From positions 1 to 64,000 of the forward strand of contig CAZOPV010000002.1 of the NCBI GenBank assembly GCA_964582085.1: a stretch of 64,000 bases of DNA, written 5' to 3'. Numbering within the stretch: the first letter of the stretch is position 1; each line of letters opens with the position of its first letter. The notes beneath the pieces are model-generated. The model ran no database searches. It worked only from the letters and a program-made list of their open reading frames with translations, and was not told the origin of the DNA. Source of the stretch: JADGNF01 sp964582085 (GTDB taxonomy: Archaea > Thermoproteota > Bathyarchaeia > Bathyarchaeales > Bathycorpusculaceae). Below, in pieces: positions 42,083 through 50,625 of the stretch. The translations under genes and the position numbers were made by a program.

Positions 42083-43417
42083 TTGCCCATCTTACCTATA
42101 GATACAGGTCGTTATGGAACCCCAGAAATGCTGAAAGTTTTCGAGGAAGAAAACCGAGTCCAAAAATTGCTTGCTGTTGAAGCTGCATTAGCTTGGGCAC
42201 ACGCTGAAGTCGGCAACATACCACATAAAGACGCCGAAAAAATTACCACGATGGCTTCAACCAAATACGTCAAAGTGGAACGCATAAAAGCAATAGAGAA
42301 AGAAATAAAACATGACCTCGCAGCGCTTGTCAGAGCACTCTCAGAACAATGCGGTTCAAGTGGAGCGTACGTTCACTTAGGTGCAACCAGCTACGATATA
42401 GTGGATACAGCAAATGCCCTCCAACTTAAAGATGCCTTGGACATAATCCTGAAGCGTCTAACCAACCTAAAATGTATCTTAAAAGATAAAGCAGGCAAAT
42501 ATAAAGAAACAGTTATGATGGGCAGAACACACGGTCAGCACGCCCTCCCCATAACATTAGGTTTCAAGTTTGCTGTGTGGGGACACGAAATCAACAGGCA
42601 CATCCAAAGGCTCAACGATTGTACTCAAAGGGTAATCGTAGGCAAAATGAGCGGTGCTGTTGGAACCCAAGCAGGCTTAGGTGAACATGCACCTAAAATT
42701 CAGGAGTTAGTCATGAAACGACTGGGCATAAACGCCGCCGAGATTTCAACACAAATTGTGCAGCGTGACCGCTACACTGAATTTGTCTGTATTCTTGCTA
42801 TGATCTCTACCTCTCTGGAGAACTTCGCCACTGAAATCCGAGAACTTCAAAGACCCGAAATTGCAGAACTTTTTGAATCATTCGAAGCTGAAAAACAAGT
42901 CGGCAGCTCAACCATGCCCCACAAAAGAAATCCTGAAATTTGCGAACGCATATGCGGTTTAGCCCGGATAGTTAGGAGCCTTACAGTTCCAGCATTTGAA
43001 GATATGATAACTTGGCATGAACGTGACTTGACGCAGTCTTCGACGGAAAGATTCGTGCTCCCAGAAGTATGTATCCTCACAGATTACATCCTTTACCTAT
43101 TTACTAATGTGATGGTTAATTTACGAGTTGACGAACAACGTATGTTCCAGAACACCAAGCTGACGCAAGAAAGGACAATGTCCGAATCCGTCATGATAGC
43201 GCTGACCCGAAAAGGCGTAAACAGGCAAGAAGCCCACGAACTCCTCAGAAAATTGACTCTCAAAAGCGAAATGGAACAACGTCCATTCCGAGAAACTCTC
43301 CTTTCCGACAAATTCATAAGCAGCAAACTGTCCGAAACGGAAATAGATAAAGCATTAGACCCAAAGAACTACTTGGGAACCGCAGTTAAACAAGCAGAAG
43401 CCTTTGCGGAATCCTAG
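42083..43417 (+). CDS. purB: adenylosuccinate lyase
   Basis: A 444-residue fumarase/aspartase-superfamily lyase of purine synthesis. It cleaves SAICAR and adenylosuccinate. DTGRYGTPEMLKVFEEENRV at the N-terminus, GRTHGQHALPITLG and the signature GSSTMPHKRNPEICERI are decisive. The start is TTG at 42083 with GAGG 8 bases upstream. Its TAG stop forms half of a CTAG palindrome that also encodes the stop of the convergent helicase gene. Confidence 0.97.
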   Translation: MPILPIDTGRYGTPEMLKVFEEENRVQKLLAVEAALAWAHAEVGNIPHKDAEKITTMASTKYVKVERIKAIEKEIKHDLAALVRALSEQCGSSGAYVHLGATSYDIVDTANALQLKDALDIILKRLTNLKCILKDKAGKYKETVMMGRTHGQHALPITLGFKFAVWGHEINRHIQRLNDCTQRVIVGKMSGAVGTQAGLGEHAPKIQELVMKRLGINAAEISTQIVQRDRYTEFVCILAMISTSLENFATEIRELQRPEIAELFESFEAEKQVGSSTMPHKRNPEICERICGLARIVRSLTVPAFEDMITWHERDLTQSSTERFVLPEVCILTDYILYLFTNVMVNLRVDEQRMFQNTKLTQERTMSESVMIALTRKGVNRQEAHELLRKLTLKSEMEQRPFRETLLSDKFISSKLSETEIDKALDPKNYLGTAVKQAEAFAES

Positions 43418-45639
43418 TAGTCTCCAAGCGACTTCTGTTTCCACTCTTCACTCTTGCTTAGTCTATCCCACGCTTCTTTTTTAACAAGTCCACCAATTTG
43501 TTCTTTCAACCTTTTGGCTAGCACAGGTCCCAAAAGCGCAATTAAATCATCTATTTTTGCATGTTTTAAATCATCCACTGTTTTATATCCTGAATTATAC
43601 AATTTGCGACCCCGAACCCGACCTATGCCTTCCAGCTTCACGATAGGTAACAATTCACGTTTTATGCCTTTAGACACTCTCTCTACGAGCTCAGCAGTTA
43701 ACGGTAAGCACTCCCTTTCACACAAAAGCGTAGCCAACTCATGAGTTGCATGAAGGAGCCATTTGCCGTTTTCAATTATCCTGTAGAGATCTCCTGGCTG
43801 CACATTATACTTTTCAAGGAGTTTCTCCTCACTACTTTCTTCAATCCACGCCTTTAAAATTAAAGCGGTTTTAACTTCTCCAAGAAATTCTTCAAAGACT
43901 AAGCGATCTTCCCACTCAGCGGGTGGAAGCATAAAAAACTCCCTGCGATGCTCCTCTAGGAGAACCTCCAGTTGGTCAATTTCTTGCCCCAAAGGTCTCA
44001 TAACTGGCCCCATGTCAGGGGTGTGGGCTATTAAATGCAGCATACTGAAATCAGTCAAGCAACCAGGTTTGTGCTTGAGAGCATCACGGATAACTACACC
44101 TGAAACGGGATCAAGGTAAAGTTCGCTTACGCGTTTACCGAAAGGTGTTGCGTAAAGATTGTCACCGTCTAAATAGAGCATTTGCTCATCATAGAGATAC
44201 TTTAAAATTTTCGATATCACAGACTTTATCCCCCTGACATCGTACTGGTAAGAATAGAACGTTTTACCAAAGAACTCGTAGATGCCACTTTCAGTGTGGG
44301 CAAACCCTGAAGCAACCGTCGCTAAAACATGTCCACGAATGATTTTCTCCACAGCCAGCCTTGACCATATCCGCTCCGGACGCGCCAGAATAAAGTTATC
44401 CATCAAATAATCAGCTTCATCAGCTGTTTTTGCTATAAGAACTGCTTCGCCTACTTTGTCGTATTTTGGTCTACCAGCTCTTCCAGCCATCTGTTTGTAT
44501 TCCAAAACACTAATGGGATAGTATCCGTAACCTACTTCATAACGCCGATAATCCTGTATTATTACAACCCGCGCAGGAAGATTCATGCCAAAAGCCAACG
44601 TCGGAGTTGCAGTTAGCACCTTAATTCTTCCCGTCCTAAACAAATCTTCAATTATTTTGCGGTGTGCTCCACCTAAACCTGCATGGTGAAACGCTACACC
44701 ACACTGTACAAGCTCAGCTAGAGCATCACTAATCTTTGTGCGCTCATCTGCGTTCCTCACTTTTTCAGCTTCTCTTTCCAGCGTTTTCTTGGCAAATTTC
44801 GAAAACTCTTTGGAGGTCTGCTCAGCAATTTTTTTAGCTAATGCAGCCGCGTTTCTACGCGTCGACGCAAAAACTAACGCTTGACCACCCGCTTTTACCG
44901 TATTCAAAACTAAATTCACAGCATCGTTACTTGTTTTGCGAGCAATTTTTCTCGCATCGCCATCTTTGAACTGAATTTCATCATGCAGCAGTACCCCTTC
45001 TTTAAGTATAACCGGCCGCCACTCAGTTACGACAAATTGTGCTTTAAGCCATCTAGCAACTTCATCTACATTGCCCATAGTGGCACTCAAAGCTAAAACT
45101 TGAATGGAAGGGTTAACTTGCATAAGCCTCGCCAACACAACCTCAAGTGTTGGACCACGCTCCGCGTCGTTAAGTAAGTGTACTTCGTCAGCAACAACCA
45201 AAGAAACGCGGTCCATCCAACTCGCACGGTGCCTCAGAAGAGAATCTGCCTTCTCGTTCGTTGTTATAATTATATCATACTTTTCGAGCCATGGGTCGTT
45301 ACTGTCGTAGTCTCCTGTGCTTATTCCTACGCTGACGTTGCCACCCTCGGCTTTTTTGAGGGCGACGTATTTTTTGAAGTCATCAAATTTTTCGTTAGCC
45401 AAAGCCTTCAAGGGAGCAAGATAAATGACTTTCCCGCCTCTTTCCAACACATGTTTAAGACAGCAGAGTTCTGCCACCAACGTTTTTCCTGACGCCGTCG
45501 GACTTGCCAAAACAAGGTTCTTACCCTCTAATGCTCCCGCTTGTACAGCTTCTTCTTGTGGAGGATACAATTCTGTAATTCCACTCTGTAGTATCAAATC
45601 TTTAAGTTGCTGTGGAATAGCAAGTTCTGTTATTTTCAC
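43414..45639 (-). CDS. hel308: Hel308/Ski2-type DNA helicase
   Basis: A 741-residue superfamily 2 helicase. In order: Q-motif region (ELYPPQEEAV), Walker A ASPTASGKTLVAEL, DEVHLLND (DEVH box), LSATMGNVDEVARWL, and motif VI QMAGRAGRPKYDKVGEA; then winged-helix and ratchet domains and a C-terminal helix-hairpin-helix (LEGIGRVRGRKLYNSGYKT). Hel308 proteins unwind stalled replication forks. Length is typical. The gene is divergent from the Fe-S operon. Confidence 0.95.
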   Translation of the reverse strand: MKITELAIPQQLKDLILQSGITELYPPQEEAVQAGALEGKNLVLASPTASGKTLVAELCCLKHVLERGGKVIYLAPLKALANEKFDDFKKYVALKKAEGGNVSVGISTGDYDSNDPWLEKYDIIITTNEKADSLLRHRASWMDRVSLVVADEVHLLNDAERGPTLEVVLARLMQVNPSIQVLALSATMGNVDEVARWLKAQFVVTEWRPVILKEGVLLHDEIQFKDGDARKIARKTSNDAVNLVLNTVKAGGQALVFASTRRNAAALAKKIAEQTSKEFSKFAKKTLEREAEKVRNADERTKISDALAELVQCGVAFHHAGLGGAHRKIIEDLFRTGRIKVLTATPTLAFGMNLPARVVIIQDYRRYEVGYGYYPISVLEYKQMAGRAGRPKYDKVGEAVLIAKTADEADYLMDNFILARPERIWSRLAVEKIIRGHVLATVASGFAHTESGIYEFFGKTFYSYQYDVRGIKSVISKILKYLYDEQMLYLDGDNLYATPFGKRVSELYLDPVSGVVIRDALKHKPGCLTDFSMLHLIAHTPDMGPVMRPLGQEIDQLEVLLEEHRREFFMLPPAEWEDRLVFEEFLGEVKTALILKAWIEESSEEKLLEKYNVQPGDLYRIIENGKWLLHATHELATLLCERECLPLTAELVERVSKGIKRELLPIVKLEGIGRVRGRKLYNSGYKTVDDLKHAKIDDLIALLGPVLAKRLKEQIGGLVKKEAWDRLSKSEEWKQKSLGDY

Positions 45640-45751
45640 TTTTGAGGCTCCAAAGTTGATTGTTTTTCAGCAAAAATATGGCGTGCGCAGATTTATAGTG
45701 TTAATGTCAAACTGCCTCTATTTTGAGAAGAGATGTTTACCCAATTCCATA

Positions 45752-45762
45752 TTAATATATAA
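45752..45762 (+). promoter_or_regulatory. TATA box for the Fe-S operon
   Basis: TTAATATATAA centred about 41 bases before ATG 45798, giving a leader of about 15 bases. It is the strongest-looking TATA box in this part of the window. Confidence 0.55.
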
Positions 45763-45797
45763 GCCTGTTATTATTTTCTTAAACAGGGCGTGTTTAC

Positions 45798-47024
45798 ATG
45801 GTTGAAAATGTTAGAGAACTACTAAAACTCCACGAGGGCATAAAACACGAGGTTTACTTGGACAACGAAAACTGTAGCATTGTCCCCCAAGAAGTGCTTG
45901 ATGCCATGCTACCTTACTATAACAGAAAAGCGTATGGTAACCCTACACTCACGCATAAACCAGGCTGGGAAGCTTTCACCACAATAATGGAAGCAAGCCA
46001 GAAAATCAGCGCCTCAATTGGCGCCAAAATCTTAGAAGAAATTAACTTCACTCCAGGAGAAACCGAAGCCAATAATGTGGCTTTGATGGGTGCCGCTTTT
46101 GCGGCGAAAGATAAAGGCAAAAAAATCGTCCTAAGCGAAATTGAACCCTTAAACGTAATGAACGTCGCCACTGACTTGATGAAAAAATATGGCTACACAA
46201 CAACGAAGGTTCCAGTAAACCCTGACGGTACAGTTGACCTAGAGAAACTCAAGTCTGCAATAGACAAAGAAACAGTCCTTGTAAGCATAGCCGCGGTCAA
46301 CAACGAAATCGGCACCATCCAACCCCTCAAAGAAGCAATAGACATAGTTAAAGACAAAAATCCCTCAACACTTTTCCACACTGATGCTTCTGACGCCTAC
46401 GGCAGAATTCCCTTTAATGTGCAAAGCCTCAGAGTTGACATGGCAACTATAAGTAGCTACAAAATATCAGGTCCCCGCGGTGTTGGCGCACTTTACGTTC
46501 GGGAAGGTGTGAACACAGAAAAAATTTTGGAGGGCCAAATTGGTACCCAAAAACTTTGGCCAGGCATAGAAAACACACCCCTAATTGTCGGTTTCACAAA
46601 AGCATCCGAACTAGCATTTGACAATTTTGAAGCTAATGTTGGACATATGCGCACCATGCGTGACAAACTTGTCGACGGCATATTCGCTAAAATAAGCGAT
46701 GTCAAATTTAATGGTCCAAAAAGCGACAAAAGGGCACCAGACAACGCCAACATAAGTTTTCTACGATGTGAAGGTGAAGCGTTAACTATTGAGCTAAGCC
46801 TATCGGGCATCTACGTTTCTAGTGGCAGCGCATGTAGCCGAAGGCTGCTTCAGCCAAGCCATGTGCTCCTTGCCATAGGTCGCCAATACAGTGAAGCCCA
46901 CGGTAGCATACTCATGAAAGTTACACCTCACCACACAGAAGAAGATATTACCCACGTCTTAGAGGTGCTTCCTACCGCTGTGGAACGCATAAGAAAAATA
47001 GTAGGCTCAACCGGAGTTGATTAG
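45798..47024 (+). CDS. divergent cysteine desulfurase-like protein (IscS/NifS family)
   Basis: 408 residues of PLP fold type I, closest in pattern to IscS/NifS. The PLP lysine is in ISSYKISGPRGVGALYV, and the persulfide cysteine in YVSSGSACSRRLL is kept. Other key positions differ: the histidine that stacks on PLP (EHxAV in IscS) is replaced in SEIEPLNVMNV; the usual TSGATEADN reads TPGETEANN; and HVDAAQ reads HTDASDA. It may be a desulfurase with altered chemistry or a non-catalytic partner for the IscU encoded 2 bases downstream. Led by its own TATA box, it is the first gene of the operon. Confidence 0.85.
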   Translation: MVENVRELLKLHEGIKHEVYLDNENCSIVPQEVLDAMLPYYNRKAYGNPTLTHKPGWEAFTTIMEASQKISASIGAKILEEINFTPGETEANNVALMGAAFAAKDKGKKIVLSEIEPLNVMNVATDLMKKYGYTTTKVPVNPDGTVDLEKLKSAIDKETVLVSIAAVNNEIGTIQPLKEAIDIVKDKNPSTLFHTDASDAYGRIPFNVQSLRVDMATISSYKISGPRGVGALYVREGVNTEKILEGQIGTQKLWPGIENTPLIVGFTKASELAFDNFEANVGHMRTMRDKLVDGIFAKISDVKFNGPKSDKRAPDNANISFLRCEGEALTIELSLSGIYVSSGSACSRRLLQPSHVLLAIGRQYSEAHGSILMKVTPHHTEEDITHVLEVLPTAVERIRKIVGSTGVD

Positions 47025-47026
47025 TC

Positions 47027-47530
47027 ATGTCTAGAACACCTCTGCCTTATAACCCTAAGGTTATTGACCTTTTTAGAAATCCAAAAAACCTCGGAAAAAT
47101 GGAAGACGCCACAGTAACCGCCGTAGCTGGAAATCCTGCTTGCGGCGACATGGTGACTTTTTACCTCAAAATTAATGATAAGGAAATCATAGAAAAGGCA
47201 ACCTTTGAAAGCTATGGTTGTGCCGCCAATATTGCTACTTCCAGCATTGTCACCGAAATGATTAAAGGTCTAACTTTAAAGAGCGCATGGGAAGACATAA
47301 CTTGGAAAAAAGTAACTGAAGAAGTCGGTGGTTTACCCACTATAAAATTCCACTGTGGGGTTCTCGCCGTAGGCGCTTTGAAACGCGCTATACGTCTGTT
47401 CTACGAAAAGAAAGGTGCATTACCCAAGTGGTTGCCCCAAGACCACACGTTTGAAGAGAAACAAGCATTGGAAGAAGAAGAGCTAGCAAGACGTCTGTCC
47501 AAGAGATTAAAGACGGAGGAAGAAAAATAA
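47027..47530 (+). CDS. iscU: IscU/NifU-type Fe-S cluster scaffold
   Basis: 167 residues. The three cluster cysteines are present in GNPACGDMVTFYL, FESYGCAANIATSS and IKFHCGVLAVGALKRAI. IscU normally has CGS at the second site; here it is CAA. The C-terminal 30 residues are a charged helix-rich extension not found in short IscU proteins. It assembles Fe-S clusters from sulfur delivered by a desulfurase, and it is sandwiched between two desulfurase genes. Its stop codon overlaps the proposed start of sufS by one base. Confidence 0.93.
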   Translation: MSRTPLPYNPKVIDLFRNPKNLGKMEDATVTAVAGNPACGDMVTFYLKINDKEIIEKATFESYGCAANIATSSIVTEMIKGLTLKSAWEDITWKKVTEEVGGLPTIKFHCGVLAVGALKRAIRLFYEKKGALPKWLPQDHTFEEKQALEEEELARRLSKRLKTEEEK

Positions 47531-48765
47531 TTCTTGATTTAAGTAAAATTCGTGAAGATTTTCCTATATTACAACGGAAAATAAACGGCCACGCCCTAAT
47601 CTACTTCGACAACGCTGCAACCACTCAAAAACCTACGCAAGTCATTGAAGCTGAAAAGAACTTCTACGCAAGTCACAATGGCAACATTCACCGCGCAGTA
47701 CACACGTTATCACAAGAAGCCACGGAGATGTATGAAGGCGCACGAGAAAAAATTGCTCGTTTCGTCAACGCTAAAGATTCTTCTGAGATAATTTTTGTGC
47801 GAGGCGCAACCGAAGCCATTAATTTAGTCGCTTACTCTTGGGGTCTTCACAATCTGAAACAAGGTGACGAAGTTCTTCTTTCACTAATGGAGCACCACAG
47901 CAACATTGTTCCATGGGAGATTATCTCCAAAATCTCAAAGTTCAACATCAAATATACTCAGATCAAAAGCGATGGCACCTTAGATTACGCAGATTTAGAG
48001 GCAAAAATCAACAGTAGAACCAAACTTGTCTCCCTCACCCACGTTTCAAACGTCAGTGGCGTTGTCAATGACGTTAGACATGTAGCAAAGGTTGCTCACG
48101 ACCATGGCGCCTTGGTTTTGGTGGATGGGGCTCAATCCGTACCCCATATGCCTATAGATGTTCAAAAATTAGATGCTGATTTTCTGGTGTTTTCAGGGCA
48201 CAAAATGCTGGGGCCAACGGGAATCGGTGTTCTTTACGGCAAAAAGTCTTTTTTTGAAACTATGGAGCCTTTTCAAGGCGGAGGCGAGATGATAAAAGAC
48301 GTTTCTTTCAGCCAAAAAAGTGGTCGATGCTCCATTTCGTGGAACGATCCGCCGTGGAAGTTTGAGGCAGGAACTCCAAACGTCGCTGGAGGAATCGCTC
48401 TAGGAGAAGCCGTCAAATACCTCCAAAACATAGGTATGAATGAAGTTTTAGAACATGAACTCGCTCTAACCGCCTACGCTTTTGAACGGTTAAGTGAACT
48501 TGAAAAAATTACAATTTATGGGCCAACTGACGTGAAAGTTAAATGTGGCATAATCCCATTCAGCGTCGAAGGGTTATCCTCTCATGATGTAGCTCTTTTC
48601 TGCGACAACTTTGGTATTATGCTTCGCAGTGGTTTCCATTGTGCACAGCCTCTGCATCAGGTTTTCAAGCTTCAGTCATCGGCGCGTGCAAGCTTCTACA
48701 TTTACAACAATACTGAAGAAGTTGACCAATTTGTTGAGATTCTAAAGGAGTTGGAGCAGTTCTGA
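47530..48765 (+). CDS. sufS: cysteine desulfurase SufS, apparent ATT start
   Basis: 411 residues from ATT at 47530. The first ATG in frame is 47728, but starting there would drop 66 residues that match SufS closely (LSKIREDFPILQRKINGH, YFDNAATTQKP, HRAVHTLSQEATE). No ATG, GTG or TTG lies between the preceding stop and this region; a perfect GGAGG (47515-47519) sits 10 bases before ATT. Catalytic features are SGHKMLGPTGIGVLYG (PLP lysine), MEHHSNIVPW (stacking histidine) and RSGFHCAQP (cysteine). It removes sulfur from cysteine for IscU. An assembly error is the alternative to an ATT start. Confidence 0.88.
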   Translation: MLDLSKIREDFPILQRKINGHALIYFDNAATTQKPTQVIEAEKNFYASHNGNIHRAVHTLSQEATEMYEGAREKIARFVNAKDSSEIIFVRGATEAINLVAYSWGLHNLKQGDEVLLSLMEHHSNIVPWEIISKISKFNIKYTQIKSDGTLDYADLEAKINSRTKLVSLTHVSNVSGVVNDVRHVAKVAHDHGALVLVDGAQSVPHMPIDVQKLDADFLVFSGHKMLGPTGIGVLYGKKSFFETMEPFQGGGEMIKDVSFSQKSGRCSISWNDPPWKFEAGTPNVAGGIALGEAVKYLQNIGMNEVLEHELALTAYAFERLSELEKITIYGPTDVKVKCGIIPFSVEGLSSHDVALFCDNFGIMLRSGFHCAQPLHQVFKLQSSARASFYIYNNTEEVDQFVEILKELEQF

Positions 48766-48785
48766 CGCTAAAAGTTGACGACTTC

Positions 48786-49055
48786 GTGGCAAGAGTTGAA
48801 GGAACTTGCGGCGCAGAAAAAGATGTCATAGTCATATTCAAGTATGAAATGAAAGAGGAGGCTGTAGCACGTATCCTCAAAAGGGCCCAGCTCAAAAACA
48901 GCATTGCAGGCATAATTTACGAGTTAACCTACAACGGCGTATCCTTCAGGTTATACGCCAATGGAAAAGCCATTTTTAGGAGAATCAAGAACCGCGAAGA
49001 ACTGAATGAAATTTTGGCCACTTTGCTGGCTTTAAGCAATAACTATCATATTTAG
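48786..49055 (+). CDS. small conserved-looking protein of the Fe-S operon, unknown function
   Basis: 89 residues from GTG 48786; I do not recognise the family. The sequence is compact, with ARVEGTCGAEKD near the start and NGVSFRLYANGKAIFRRIKN in the second half, suggesting an alpha/beta fold with one possibly functional cysteine. The frame continues upstream to CTG 48762, which overlaps the sufS stop as CTGA and has GGAG 5 bases before it; that would add LTLKVDDF to the N-terminus. A role in sulfur transfer or cluster assembly is inferred only from position. Confidence 0.7.
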   Translation: MARVEGTCGAEKDVIVIFKYEMKEEAVARILKRAQLKNSIAGIIYELTYNGVSFRLYANGKAIFRRIKNREELNEILATLLALSNNYHI

Positions 49056-49071
49056 CCCAGTTTTGTTGTCT

Positions 49072-50553
49072 TTAACGTAGAAAAGACCTAACTTTCAGTT
49101 TGGTTCTGCTTGCCCAGTTAAATAATGGAAGCAGTGGCTTCTTTAAGCTTTGAGGCAAAGTATCTTTTAATTCTCGATGAATCCCAAGTGAAGTGGCTAT
49201 GAACCCTTTTCTTGTTAAAGGTATGTAATACCGTGGAAAAGTGAATTTAACAAAACTGTTACTTTGCTTAAAGTTATCCAGAGTCGGATGGTTTCCCATA
49301 CGACCATACATAACCCACGGAATCTGGTTATCTGCACATACCTTTATAGCCTTAGCGACCAACGCGTTATTGACTGCTTTATCCCAGAACTTTTGTAGTG
49401 AGAGAATCTGCGAAATTATAGCGATCTTGTCGCCATACACAAGCTGAATGAATCCTACAACTTCATCTTCTAAAAATGACGCAATAAATGTGGAGTTCTG
49501 CGCTGAAAAAACAGCAGACCTTACACTTAACAATTGTTGCCCAAAATGTGGAAACGCTCTTCCTTGACGGATTGGTGTCTCATTGTAAATCCTCCAGATT
49601 CCCTCTACCAGTTTATCGCTTGGCTCAACAACTCTTGTGGTTACACCGCTTTTTTCGGCTTTACGAACCATGTTTCGTGTCTTTTTGCTGAGATTACGCC
49701 ACCATTCGTCATAAGTTGTTACGTTAAAAATCGCTATGTTATCTTCCACCTTTAACCAACTGGTTGGAGGATTAGGTAGACTGAAACACCATTTGCGTTC
49801 GATAAATGTGAAAACGTCTATATCACGTTCAGCAAGCTTCTGCAAAAATTTTTCTGTTGGCACAAAATCCTTTTCATACTCTTTTGTACCTGCATAACTT
49901 GCAATTCTAATTAGCCCCTTCTTACGCACTACCAGTCCCTCAAGGTCTTCGTCAGTTTGAAGGAGCGACTTGAGGGTCTCATAATAGGGACCGCGATGGT
50001 TTAACGTGCCGCGTTGAAAAAGCCATTCTGGATGAACGTGCAGAACTTCCCCTTTTTTTATGCTTTCTTCGGCAATTTTAACCGCTTGGTTTGTCGAGTT
50101 ACCATAACAGAGAATATCTAACCCTAAGGTAGGAAACTCATAAAACGATTTCAAAGGAAACCCCTCTGGGATATGCGCTCTGGGTTCCCACAGTTTTCTC
50201 CTCCACATCAACCGCGCCAGCAACCGAGCTGTGCCATGAACTGTGTAAAATTTTATTTTTCGCTTGGTTGTCTTTTCCAGCTTTTCCAGTTCAGCGTAGG
50301 GATTGTTGGCTACGTGAAGCGCAACTTCATGCCTTTCTGGATGTAACATTCGCAGCAATTCTTTATCAGGCGTTGTTTGGGGAGTGAAAAACCAGTAAGC
50401 CATCACTTCTTGACGCGACTCATTAATCATTTTTGCAATTATCTTAGCATTTCTCAGGTAGTTTTTGTTGACTTTGGTTCTTAACAGTGTAAAAAGGAAG
50501 CTTTGTAACCTTGAAGGATACGGGTAATCCACGTCTATTCGAAGTTTTATCAT
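49072..50553 (-). CDS. fusion of a polysaccharide deacetylase-like domain and a GNAT/FemAB-like acyltransferase
   Basis: 493 residues in two parts. Residues 1-240 resemble a polysaccharide deacetylase barrel: LRIDVDYPYPSR at the start, HEVALHVANNPY and FYTVHGTARL in the middle, then EVLHVHPEW. Residues 260-450 resemble the FemAB/GNAT-like acyltransferase fold (KKTRNMVRKAEKSGV, AVFSAQNSTFIASFLEDEVVG split near 350, VMYGRMGNHPTLDNFK). The combination suggests removal and addition of acyl or aminoacyl groups on a surface sugar. It is downstream of the deoxysugar operon on the same strand. The annotation is from motif reading only. Confidence 0.72.
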   Translation of the reverse strand: MIKLRIDVDYPYPSRLQSFLFTLLRTKVNKNYLRNAKIIAKMINESRQEVMAYWFFTPQTTPDKELLRMLHPERHEVALHVANNPYAELEKLEKTTKRKIKFYTVHGTARLLARLMWRRKLWEPRAHIPEGFPLKSFYEFPTLGLDILCYGNSTNQAVKIAEESIKKGEVLHVHPEWLFQRGTLNHRGPYYETLKSLLQTDEDLEGLVVRKKGLIRIASYAGTKEYEKDFVPTEKFLQKLAERDIDVFTFIERKWCFSLPNPPTSWLKVEDNIAIFNVTTYDEWWRNLSKKTRNMVRKAEKSGVTTRVVEPSDKLVEGIWRIYNETPIRQGRAFPHFGQQLLSVRSAVFSAQNSTFIASFLEDEVVGFIQLVYGDKIAIISQILSLQKFWDKAVNNALVAKAIKVCADNQIPWVMYGRMGNHPTLDNFKQSNSFVKFTFPRYYIPLTRKGFIATSLGIHRELKDTLPQSLKKPLLPLFNWASRTKLKVRSFLR

Positions 50554-50625
50554 GCCGCCTCAGTTGCCATCTTTAAGTGAATGACTCTGTGAGATTATAA
50601 ATCCTACGCTGTAGATAGTCGCTGT

